Of a DNA stretch of 64,000 nt, positions 54,878 to 64,000 are shown piece by piece (position 1 is the stretch's first letter; each line of letters starts with the position of its first letter). The stretch spans positions 102,426,462-102,490,461 of the forward strand of contig OY856188.1 in the NCBI GenBank assembly GCA_963693315.1. The letters run 5' to 3'. The translations under genes were made by a program, and so were the position numbers. This DNA is from Diogma glabrata. Taxonomy: Eukaryota; Arthropoda; Insecta; Diptera; Cylindrotomidae. The notes beneath the pieces were generated by a model that made no database searches, was not told the origin of the DNA, and saw only the letters and a program-made list of their open reading frames with translations.

Positions 54878-55645
54878 TTATTTTGTGTTGTCGTGGTTTT
54901 GCTGTGTAGTGTTGAGCGTGGCTGCTCTTCGTTCGTCTTGTCTCAGTAGTTTCATCATACTTGTGATGATCTCATTCGCTATGTCCCAGTTGTCTTTTGA
55001 GCTCAGCATAAATTGCATGAGGCTATGCGGAGTGATTGACTCTTCCATCTGCTGCTCAATAAGTCTTCGTGCGTTTGCAAACCTTCCGCATTCGATTAGC
55101 ATGTGCTCAGCGTTCTCGGTCTTATCCTGACAGTAGAGGCAGTTTGGATCCGTTACGTGTTTATACTTGTATAAGTACTCACGGAAACATCCATGGCGTG
55201 GGATCATCTGCGTCAAATGATGGTTGACATCACCGTGTTTTCTTGATGTCCATGCTTTTATGTCAGGGATCATCACAAAGGTCCATTGTCCGTAGGTGGA
55301 AGCTTCCCATTTCGCTTGCCATACTATGTAACTGTCCATGTTGAAGTGTTTGCGTGTTCGTCGGTCTCTATAATTTCGTCTTGCTATACGCAGAGCCGAT
55401 GCCTCGTTTGCTGTGATATCGATCGGCATCCTGATCGCAATAGCATTTACAGCCCCGTCAGACACCGTGCGAAAAGCACAGCAAATGCGCAACGATGTCA
55501 GTCTGTAGGCCGTTTTGATAGGTCTAACATAAGATGGCGTTTCCACCGCTGAGGCCCATATGGGTGCCGCATACATCAATATTGATGTGCTAACGCTACC
55601 GAAAAGCTTTCTGATCGGTTGTTTAGGGCCGCCAATGTTTGGCAT
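54878..55645 (-). pseudogene. R1 thumb region and CCHC zinc tail
   Basis: 255 codons: YAAPIWASAV, AYRLTSLRICCAFRTVS, MPIDITANE, then HGCFREYLYKYKHV and CLYCQDKTENAEHMLIEC (C-x2-C-x8-H-x4-C), the hallmark C-terminal zinc motif of R1 elements. It overlaps the RT block in another frame. Confidence 0.9.
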
Positions 55646-57182
55646 AAGCCTTGCAAGAGCAGCCTCACTCGTTTGGCTTTGTCACCAGCGTACATCAAGT
55701 GGTCTTTAAAGTTGAGTCTGTGGTCTAGAACGACTCCAAGATACTTCAGGTGCTGGCCAGATTTTATAATCTGTCCACCAACCTGGATATCGATACGTTC
55801 CTCCACTTTTCTGCTACTCATTAGTACGACTTCAGTTTTGTGATCGGCCAACTCTAGTCCTGTGTTGTTCAGCCATGCTCTAACGCTGGTTATGGTCTGG
55901 TTACAGTTGCTCGTAATATCCGTGAGGTTCGTGGCTACAGCAACTATGGCAATTTCATCTGCATAGCCAATAATCGTTGTTTGTTCCGGCACATGTATTC
56001 TAAGAACACCATCGTACATGATAGCATTGGTCCAAGGACCGATCCTTGGGGTACTCCTCCTCTTATACTGTACTTCTTAGGACCTGCTTCTGTATCATAG
56101 ACCAGAGTTCTTCCCGTGAAGTAGCTGGCTATTATACGTAACAGGTAGTTAGGTACGTGCAGTTCGTCTAGGGCTCTCATGATTTGGTTCCAGTTGGCAG
56201 AGTTAAAGGCATTTTTAACATCCAGAGTGATAACAGCACAATATTGTTTATCGCCCTCTAGCCATCTTTTACCACTCAAAGCTTTATGCGCTATCTCACA
56301 TACTGCGGAGATTGCATCAACGGTAGAGCGCTTCTTTCTGAAACCAAACTGCCGGTCAGAAAGGCCCCACTCGCCTTCAGTATGTTGCTCAAGTCGAGTA
56401 CCAATAATTCTTTCAAAGATCTTTCCAGTTGTGTCCAGAATGCACAGTGGGCGGTAGGACGAGGGTTCTTCTGGTTGCTTGTCACCTTTCGGTATAAGCA
56501 CAATTCGTTGGCGCTTCCATTCCTCAGGAATTTTCCCTTTTTTTAGGCACGCAGTGTAGATATTTTCGAATACCGTCGGCTTCTTCTTTATCGCTGTTTT
56601 TAAGACGATATTTGGGATGCCGTCTAGACCGAGCGTGCTATTAACAGATAATCTGAGCAACGCGTTTAGGACCTCTTCGGTGGTGACAGCCGAAATTGAA
56701 TTATCGTCAATTTGCAGCTCACGAGGTAGGGAGAAATGACCGTGGTGTGGAAAAAGGCCGGACACAATTTCAGTCATTATATCTGGGCACACTGGTGCAG
56801 CTGATTGAACACCCTTAAGTTTAGTAAGCACAATTTTGTACGCACTTCCCCATGGGTTATTCTGAACTTCATCTATAAGACACTGTAATGATCTGCTCTT
56901 ACTATTAGCAATTGCTTTCCGCAATTCTTTCCGCTTTTCGCGGAAATCCTTTTGGAATTGCTCATACTGTTCATTATTTCTCCTTCGGGTACATTTCCGC
57001 CGGAGTTTGAGGCACTCTTTACTCAAACGGGCAATGTTTTCAGTCCACCAGAATACTGGGCACCGTCCATTACCGTTGCTTTTACGCGGCATAGATGCAT
57101 CACAGGTGGTTTTAAGATATCTCGCAATAAATTCTGCTCCTATCTTGGCACCACTCTCCGGTATTGGCATACATTCAACCAT
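55576..57182 (-). pseudogene. R1 reverse transcriptase (YADE box)
   Basis: 57182-55944: STLGLDGIPNIVLKTA, WKRQRIVLIPKGDKQPEEP, SYRPLCILDTTGKIFERI, FGFRKKRSTVDAI, ITLDVKNAFNSANW, GGVPQGSVLGPML. 56019-55576: GYADEIAIVAVA and LKYLGVVLDHRLNF. The catalytic YADD is YADE. One frameshift near 55990. Confidence 0.92.
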
Positions 57183-57747
57183 GTAGTCCAGCAGTCCAAC
57201 TCTTTGATTTTCCTCCCATTTTGCTGCGCCTTCCGCTTAACTTGGTGCCTTTCAAACCGCTGTGGTGGTTGGGTTTCAAATATAATAGCACGATGATCAC
57301 TATGCGTATACAAGTCAGACACCCTCCATTGTGCTCCTCTCGAGAGTGTCCCACTTGCAAAAGTGATATCGATAATTGAACTTGCTTCTCCTTTATTATA
57401 TGTCTCTCCGTGGTACCATGGTTGAGCAGTACCAGATTAAGTCTGGCAAATGCCTCAAGTAATGCCCTACCTCTAGGGTTAGTACGTTTACTTCCCCATT
57501 CAACGGCCCAATCGTTGAAATCACCCGGAATTACGATGGGTGACTTACCTCTAACGTCTGTTATTAGTCGGTCAAGTGTCTCTTTGAATTCGTCCAGTGG
57601 GGTGCTACTCTCATGCTGACGACTAGATTTGAGTTCAAAAGGAAGAGCATTGCAGGTCCAGATAGCAGCTTTGCTCGTCCTATCTTCAACCCAGTTCCCA
57701 TCGCCAACAGGGGTTCTATATTGTTCGCAAGTCAATGCCACGTCCAC
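57175..57747 (-). pseudogene. R1 endonuclease C-terminal half
   Basis: DVALTCEQYRTPVGDGNWV, IWTCNALPFEL, IVIPGDFNDWAVEWGS, LNLVLLNHGT; in a shifted frame SDLYTHSDHRAIIFE. The catalytic GDFN and SDH motifs are present. The N-terminal half is missing by 5' truncation. Confidence 0.88.
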
Positions 57748-57755
57748 TTTCTGGT

Positions 57756-58367
57756 CCTTACGTTAATGTGTATGTATGTGTGTGTGTGTTTTATAAAAAA
57801 AAAAATAAAATTTTCCCTTCATTTATTTATAATAATTTAAAATTTTTTCATTTTTAGTGTTCCTTGGAATTTTTCAACCTTTTCCAGCTATTATTTGAAG
57901 AAAAACTGATGAAAAACTGATTTATTGGTTTTGTATTTTGTTACAGCCAAGTGGTTCTTAAATTAAAGATGTTTGCCTTTTCAAAAACTGATAGAAATAT
58001 GTCCAAATATTTAGTATTTATAAATTCTATTAAAATATTTTGAACCAAACGGTCGTTATACCTCTTTGATTTATACAATTTTAAGGTTCTAGCCTCTTTA
58101 GTGGTACCTCGGATATTGTCAGTTGTCGAACTTATCCGCGAGATTGATTGCTTCAACATTATATAAAAATATTTTAGGTGTTGGTAAAAAAAATTACCAT
58201 GAGAGTGCCGCTAAATTCTGTTATATCTGCTACTTATACAAAAATCTGTCTGACATGAAATGTACCTATTTCTATCAAATATCCTGCCGCTTAGACTTTT
58301 TTTTAAGTGAATTAACTACGGCTTGATTATTTCCGTATTTCATTATTTAATTTTTACGTTTATTTAG
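57756..58367. other. intron, no gene seen
   Basis: TG microsatellite at 57768-57790, then AT-rich sequence. The linker and finger exons that should precede the decayed third exon at 58368 are not found here. Confidence 0.4.
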
Positions 58368-58592
58368 AAAACTAAAGAAAATCAAAATATAGTTACTGTT
58401 AAGTCTATTAAACGTGAAAGAAAAATTAAATCTCTGCATGATGCATCAAAAATATTATCAAATAATAAAAGAAAATCAAAAACCAAACCTATTGTACAAA
58501 ATTTACAAATTGAAGGTACTAGGGTTGGATATTCATGTCAAGAATATGACTTAAGGTTTTGTTCAAGTAAAGAATTGAAAACACATAATCTG
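58368..58592 (+). pseudogene. decayed cassette B third exon
   Basis: 75 codons, TTTAG acceptor, but the donor position has GCAAGT instead of GTAAGT. The finger region SCQEYDLRFCSSKELKTH has Tyr in place of the second Cys, and the final His is absent. The Lys-rich first half (KRERKIKS, NNKRKSKTK) resembles the 36409 exon. Either a dead exon or one using a GC donor. Confidence 0.6.
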
Positions 58593-58682
58593 GCAAGTGA
58601 AATAGACATTGTCCTATTTGCCGTGAAATGAAAATGTGATTTTTGCTTATGCTGTGCGTTGTTGTTTCCTATCTAGCGTTGC

Positions 58683-58729
58683 ATGGTGTCTATTCTATTA
58701 TTGTTAAGCAATAATAGAATAGACACCAT
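58683..58729. repeat. perfect hairpin
   Basis: ATGGTGTCTATTCTATTATTG, five-base loop, then its exact complement. A degenerate third copy (GGTGTCCATTCTATT) follows at 58731. Confidence 0.85.
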
Positions 58730-58964
58730 TGGTGTCCATTCTATTTTGTTATTGAGTAAGCACGGGAAATTGAAAATTTACTAAACATAAAATACAAATT
58801 ATTTTATTTTTCAATAAAATTTAAATTCTTTTTTATATTTTTTATATATTTTAATATTTAAAACACCAATAATATACATTGTATATATAATATATACAAA
58901 CACCATCAATATATTAATATTATGATCATCTAGTTGTTTATTCTAAAAAATTTCACAAATCAAA

Positions 58965-59924
58965 ATGTCAAATCATCAAACTTGTCCAAAATGTAAAAAA
59001 CTAATTAACATAAATACAAATAAGTCGATTCAATGTGATGGAAGCTGTAAAAATTTCTTTCATAAGTCTTGTACTGGTCTCAGTACTAAAAAATTGCATG
59101 ATTTAGAAATTAAGAATGACGAAATCTGGTTATGTGAAAATTGTTACTATAATCGAACTTCGCTTGACAGGGTAAACGTCAATACAAACGAAAATTTACC
59201 AAAAATAACAATTGAAGATGTTTACAAAAAGCTTTGCGAACTAAATGATAATCAAGAAGGGTTTCAAATTCAGATGAAATCAGTTGCGTCCACTTTATAT
59301 GAATACAAAAGAAAATTGGATGTACTCGTTGAAGAAAACATTGCACTTCAAAACGATAACATAACTCTGAGAAAACAACTTCAAGATATAGAAAGTACAG
59401 TCAGCAAAAACATGCAACAAGAGCTTAATTATGACATCGAAATAAATGGTTGTCCAGAAACGGAAAGCAATAGCAAAGATTTACAAACTGTAGTCTCAAA
59501 GATAGCAACATCATTAAATATAGATTTAACAGAAAGTGAAGTGAAGGAGACATTTAGGAAAACTGTTTCTAATTCAAGCAATTCGGTTACCACCAGAAAT
59601 GGTTTCCCACCACCAATAATTGTACGTTTTCACGCAAAAGCGAAAAGAGATGAGTTTATCAACAGCAAGACACGTATTTACAATAATTTGATTTGTGATG
59701 TAGGGACTTCAACACAGAACTATGATACGCAAAGAAGAATATATATAAACGAAAGATTAACATATAAAAATAAATATTTGTTGTACCAAGCAAGAGAATT
59801 GAGAAGATCAAACACAGTCAAATACGTATGGACTAAAGACGGTAAAATATTCGTAAGGGAAAACGAAAACACAAGAACATCACTTTTTACAACATTCTTA
59901 AAAAACAAAAATATTGATGTTTAA
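58965..59924 (+). CDS. CR1/L2 ORF1 protein: PHD finger and coiled coil
   Basis: 319 codons, intact, from an ATG in the context AATCAAAATG. Residues 7-57 form a PHD-like C4HC3 zinc finger (CPKC, CDGSC, FFHKSC, WLCENC). Residues 70-150 are Leu/Glu/Lys-rich (coiled coil). The C-terminal third (FHAKAKRDEFINSKTRI) matches the nucleic-acid-binding end of such ORF1 proteins. In LINEs of this group ORF1 binds the RNA. Overlaps ORF2 by 11 bases. Confidence 0.88.
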   Translation: MSNHQTCPKCKKLININTNKSIQCDGSCKNFFHKSCTGLSTKKLHDLEIKNDEIWLCENCYYNRTSLDRVNVNTNENLPKITIEDVYKKLCELNDNQEGFQIQMKSVASTLYEYKRKLDVLVEENIALQNDNITLRKQLQDIESTVSKNMQQELNYDIEINGCPETESNSKDLQTVVSKIATSLNIDLTESEVKETFRKTVSNSSNSVTTRNGFPPPIIVRFHAKAKRDEFINSKTRIYNNLICDVGTSTQNYDTQRRIYINERLTYKNKYLLYQARELRRSNTVKYVWTKDGKIFVRENENTRTSLFTTFLKNKNIDV

Positions 59925-60423
59925 TAATACCGACCTTACGTTACCGTTTTTGCCCGATATATCTGTGCATAACAATATAAATGATGTATCTTTCAGTAAC
60001 AATAACTCTTTCAAAATTATGTATCTAAATGCCCGAAGCTTAAAAAATAAGGTAGATGAAATATTGTTTATAATAAACTCATTAAAAACTAAAATAGACG
60101 TAATCGCAGTTACTGAGCACCACCTAAATGTAGAAAATTCAAAATTCGTTAATCTTAATACTTATAATGCTGTTTACAGTTGTCGACCAGAAAAACAAGG
60201 TGGTGGTGCGGCAATTTTCCTGAAGAACAATATCAACTACAAAGTTCTTTTCAATTTTAGTGATAATAACAACAGCTTCCTTAGTTTAAACATTACAAAT
60301 CACAACAACCAACTCTGCAATGTAACGAACATCTATCGGTCTCCTAATAACAACAAAGAGAGTTACGAACAGTTTTTTGAAAAGTTTGATGAAATTTTGA
60401 TCAAAATAGGAAATACTCCATAA
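59914..60423 (+). pseudogene. CR1/L2 endonuclease, internally deleted
   Basis: IMYLNARSLKNKVDEI, VIAVTEHHL, GGGAAIFLKNNINY and TNIYRSPN are the first endonuclease motifs. The protein stops at 60423, and the next block (60447) starts at the equivalent of the SDH motif (LFDHHIIFLEN), so the GDFN-containing part is deleted. Catalysis is therefore lost. Confidence 0.87.
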
Positions 60424-60446
60424 AAATAAAACTGGTCCCGTATGAC

Positions 60447-62621
60447 TTGTTTGACCATCATATAATTTTTTTAGAAAATGTAACACAACATTTCAATTAT
60501 GTAAAAGAAAATGAAAAACGAGATTTGCAATATGTAAACTACAAACAGCTTGCAAAATTGATCGATGAACACCCTTTAGATCTACACAATTTAGAAGACG
60601 TGAACAGCATGTACAACAAGTTTTTAGAGTATTTGCAATGCAAGATTAATTCTTGTACATATAAAAAAAGCATTCTTAAATTAAAAAATTCCATGAAACC
60701 CTGGTTTGATAATGATTTGGAGCAAGTGCGTAAAGCAAAAAATTTTTGGTATCAGAAACATTGTAATGATAGAAACAACAACGTTCTTTATGACGAATTT
60801 AAATACTGGAGAAACAAATTTACCACACTAAAAAGAAACAAAAAATCAGAATACTTTACTTTGAGAAAAACTTAGGAGATATGAAGCGAACTTGGTACTA
60901 TATAAAAGAGGTAATGTTTGACGGATCCATACCCCATACAATTAATCAATTGTTAGACGACAGCGATGACATTTTAACCAAAAAACATAAAATTAATGAT
61001 ATAAACAAGTTTTTTGCTACGATTGGAAAACAAGTTGCAGAAAAACATCCCACTCCAAGCTTAGAAATCATATCACACCACCTAAATAACAATGTTTTGA
61101 ATATTCCGTTGATTACATCATCAGAAGTTCTCGAAATAATTTCCAGTTTAAAGAATACACAGTCTAGAGGTGTTGACGGTTTTCAACTAAAAATGTTCAA
61201 AATTCTTGCGAAACAGTTATCTGGACCAATTGAAAAAATTATCAATAGGTCTATTGAACAAGGGATTAATAAATAAATTGAAAATTAGTAAAAATATTTT
61301 AATTCATAAAAATGGCTGCAAGAAGGATTTCAAAAATTATCGATCTATAAGTCTTCTACCAATTACAAACAAAATTATGGAGAGACATGTTCACCATTTC
61401 CTGGTAAAAATGATTTCGGAAAACAAATTGTTAAATCATAATCAATATGGTTTCAGAAAATTTAGCAACACACAGTCAGCACTATTTGATGTCGTTTCCA
61501 ATATACAGTATTCTTGTGATCAAAGGAAAAAGGTTGGACTAATCTTTATAGATCTTAAAACAGCGTTTGATACGGTCGATCGTAAACTACTGTTAAACAA
61601 ACTTTTTAACATGGGCTTCAAGGGAAATTACTACCGGTGGTTTGAAAGTTATCTGAATGGTAGGTTCCAGTTTACTTTTGAAGACGGAACTCATAGTTTT
61701 CTTGAAAAAGTAGAGTTTGGAGTTCCTCAAGGGAGTATTTTGGGACCAACACTTTTTAATTTATATATTAGTAATGTCGCTAGTGCAAACATACACGCAA
61801 AAATGTTTTTATATGCTGATGACATTGTGCTTGTGTATACTGAGGATAATTACTTAGATATGGAACAACATATGAACGCTGATTTATTAATACTCTCAGA
61901 TCTCTTAATCAAAAACCGTTTAACTATAAATATAATGAAAACCAAATACATGTTAATAGGAAATGGTGCTAACATTCATCTGGATATCCAAGTATCGGAT
62001 GAATATATAAGTAAAGTCAGTGAATATAAATATCTTGGAGTAATTATTGACGCAGATATGTCTTGGAATGCACAATTTCACAATATTAGAAATCGTTGTG
62101 CTCCAGTAGCTGGTGTATTTAAAAGAATTGGAACATTGGTACCAGACAATCTTAAAAGAGGAATATATTATTCACTTTTCCACTCACATATAACATATAG
62201 TATTTTAATTTGGGGTGCCACGTACAAAACTAAAATTCAAAAAATACAATATATCCAAAACAAAGCTATAAAAAATATGTATGGCTTTCCTAAGCTAACA
62301 CCAACCATTGAGATTCACACATCGACTAATATTCTTTTTGTGAAGCAATTATATAGTTACGTTGCGGTGCAACATGTTTATAATATTATAAATCAAAACA
62401 TACATTCAAACACCAGCTTGCTATTTAACTCTCACATACACGAACATACAACTAGAACTAATAGCAGCCTTCGGAACATTAAGATTAACTCAACAGTATT
62501 TGGATCTAATTCAACTTTATATAATACAATTAATGAATTCAACAAATTACCTACTAATATCAGCTCGCTTTCAATATCTAAATTTAAAAAAGAAGTAAAA
62601 AATAAGCTTTGCTCAATTTAG
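60447..62621 (+). pseudogene. CR1/L2 reverse transcriptase (YADD intact)
   Basis: 60447-60875 linker (SMKPWFDNDLEQVRKAKN), 60881-61276 (SRGVDGFQLKMFK), 61206-62621 RT core: NYRSISLLPITNKIMER, NQYGFRKFSNTQSAL, FIDLKTAFDTVDRKLL, GVPQGSILGPTLFNLYI, FLYADDIVLV, YKYLGVIIDADMSW, and the C-terminal domain to a natural-looking stop. Breaks: a stop at 60873 and a frameshift near 61260. Confidence 0.92.
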
Positions 62622-62930
62622 TGTATTCTTTCTTATATGTTTTAAACTTTTCCTTCTTTTCTTGTTGTTTTGTTTATTCTTAGCTTTTTTTTCTTTTTCT
62701 TTTATTTGTTTTTTGCATGTTCAATATTTTTTTTTTGTTGTTATGTAACACTAATTATAAACTTGTAAATATAAATATCTATTACGAGCTCTGCTCTTTG
62801 TGATATTATACATAAATTATTATTATTATTATTAACTCGAATCCTCTAGAAAAATACAATAAATTTTTTCCCAACAGTCACGCTTTGCATAAAATAATTT
62901 AATTGTATATTCAATTTGTTTAAATTATAG

Positions 62931-63005
62931 CTTACAGATTATTGCAGTGATAGTACTGCATCAACTGCTTCGAGTAGAACAAGAAAACGGAGAACAACAC
63001 GCTGT
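62931..63005 (+). CDS. cassette B linker exon, copy 5 (25 codons)
   Basis: 75 bases, TTATAG acceptor at 62930, GTAAG donor at 63006, phase 0: LTDYCSDSTASTASS then RTRKRRTTRC. Same length and acidic-to-basic plan as 36791. A second AG (CTTACAG, 62937) would break the frame, so the upstream one is preferred. Confidence 0.75.
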
Positions 63006-63073
63006 GTAAGTTTACTCTCTCTCTCTGAAATAATAATACTACCATTATTAAAGATTTTATATAAATTATATAG

Positions 63074-63346
63074 ACACTTCAAGTGGATTACGGTGAACCG
63101 TCATCTGATGAAATAGAAATTAAACCAAATAATTATTCCAAAATGAACATTTTGGAAACAAATAAAAGTCAAAACCATTGGATATGTGACTGGGAGGGAT
63201 GCAGTAGAAGGTTTTTGAATTATTCTGATTTTCTATCCCATACGACAATTCACACAAGAGAATATAGATATCAATGTTCTTTTAATTCAAACAACATCAA
63301 ACAACTTTCACATTTGATAGGTCATATTGAAACGTCGCCATCATTG
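63074..63346 (+). CDS. cassette B finger exon, copy 5
   Basis: 91 codons, TATAG acceptor, GTAAGT at 63347, phase 0. TLQVDYGEPSSDEIE, finger CDWEGCSRRF...HTTIH (C-x4-C), half finger YQCSFNSN...SHLIGHIE. Same length as copy 2. Confidence 0.87.
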
Positions 63347-63411
63347 GTAAGTGTTTTAAACGCGCTAAGTTTTTCTTGGTTATGCTAAATCGTTTAATTT
63401 TATTTGTTTAG

Positions 63412-63489
63412 GACAATCGATTACAACAAAATGGAGCTAGCGTTATTTCTTGTATTTCTAGTACAAAAAAAAGACAATCACATAATTTC
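63412..63489 (+). CDS. cassette B third exon, copy 5, without finger (26 codons)
   Basis: 78 bases, TTTAG acceptor, GTAAGT at 63490, phase 0. Start (DNRLQQNGASVIS) and end (KKRQSHNF) resemble the start and end of the 36409 exon, with the finger lost. Confidence 0.6.
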
Positions 63490-64000
63490 GTAAGTAAGAT
63501 AGAATATTGTACTGTATGTCCTTTACTTCGACAATCTTTTGTAATCGTTTTGACATTTAAGTAATGTTTCCTTCCCACACTTAATTTTGAAACTTATTGA
63601 TCAAAAAGCTTGAATAGTAGTTTGAATGATATAAAAATTAGTAAATTTTAAATAAAAAATATAGCGAAGGCTATATTTATAATCATAGTGCTTGAGGGGC
63701 TAGAGCACCTACATCAACATGTTGTATTTTATAATCGATCAAATTTTAATATTATTATATAGATCGGTTTGGTTATTAGATGTTAATTTAAGTTTACGGA
63801 ACCCTTGAAGAGCGAATTTCATTTGCATTGGACCGAATTTTTATAGACAAATTTGTTTAGTTTTTATTAGCGTTTTTAGTCCTAATTAGTCATGCGGATA
63901 TATGGGTTTTGTCCTTGGTTTTTCATTTTTAAAGTATGTTTAAATAGTTTTTTTCACTTCTGTCGTAGTTTTATGCTATAGTAAAAAAACAGATATAATT
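63490..64000. other. intron, no gene seen to window end
   Basis: AT-rich, no recognised element. The array presumably continues to the right, since the last exon ends in a consensus donor. Confidence 0.4.

Larger units (their letters stand above)
53600..57755 (-). mobile_element. R1-type LINE, 5' truncated
   Basis: Endonuclease, RT and CCHC tail in order on the minus strand, followed by about 1.2 kb of probable 3' untranslated sequence (53600-54877, boundary uncertain). 5' truncation near 57755, where a TG-rich microsatellite (57768-57790) follows. No ORF1. Confidence 0.8.
58935..62840 (+). mobile_element. CR1/L2-type LINE with ORF1 and ORF2
   Basis: Has both ORFs in order and a TTA/ATT microsatellite tail at 62814-62835, so it is close to full length. 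ORF2 has an internal endonuclease deletion and several frame breaks. Same strand as the host exons, inserted between cassette B exons. Confidence 0.87.

Overview
The window comes from a eukaryote, almost certainly an arthropod and most likely an insect. The DNA is AT-rich and has GTAAG-type splice donors and AG acceptors. It carries a repeat fauna typical of insect genomes: Copia, Gypsy and BEL/Pao LTR elements; R1-, Jockey-, I- and CR1/L2-type LINEs; a Penelope-like element; and many small inverted-repeat (MITE or foldback) elements. I cannot name the species. No rRNA, intact tRNA, CRISPR array or bacterial-type operon is visible.

The only host coding sequence I can support is a long + strand array of 34 small exons encoding C2H2 zinc fingers and linkers, from base 1 to base 63489. 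Every exon with both ends visible starts after an AG acceptor, ends at a GT donor (one GC donor in a decayed exon) and is a multiple of three long, so all introns are phase 0. I see no initiator exon and no terminal exon, so the array runs beyond both ends of the window or belongs to several genes. Two cassette types recur. Cassette A is an exon of about 200 bases with two fingers, a short intron (about 55-65 bases unless a MITE sits in it) and a 39-51 base linker exon. Copies lie at 3461/3722, 21548/21817, 25251/25521, 46452/46701, 47545/47891 and 49475/49720. Cassette B is a short acidic-then-basic linker exon, an exon with an atypical C-x4-C finger plus a half finger, and a third exon that in the best copies carries one more finger. 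Copies lie at 31422-32446, 33673-34675, 36009-36618, 36791-37416 and 62931-63489, with an orphan decayed third exon at 58368. The last three A cassettes are a recent local triplication that includes intron sequence.

The introns are filled by nested, mostly dead transposons. 4480-10640 is a Gypsy relic (+) holding a MITE and a Copia element with both LTRs (-). 10690-17500 is a split BEL/Pao relic (-) surrounding inverted Penelope-type ends with hammerhead-like motifs and a LINE relic. 17591-20622 holds a foldback element, a Gypsy-2 relic (-) split by a MITE inside its protease, and an LTR fragment. 22385-25190 is a LINE with RNase H (-). 26904-31090 has a long foldback, a 17-bp tandem array and a Penelope-like element (+). 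37645-46380 is a second Copia relic (-) interrupted by a Jockey element, a foldback element and an I-type element. 50985-57755 has an R1 fragment and a larger R1 copy (-). 58935-62840 is a CR1/L2-type LINE (+) with ORF1 and a deleted endonuclease.

The most interesting feature is the modular, frame-neutral zinc-finger exon array. Any subset of exons could be joined without breaking the frame, the A-type finger exons have weak donors while their linker exons have strong ones, and finger differences in the fresh triplication include the DNA-contacting helix. This would suit a hypervariable, alternatively spliced zinc-finger gene, but transcript data are needed to show it.
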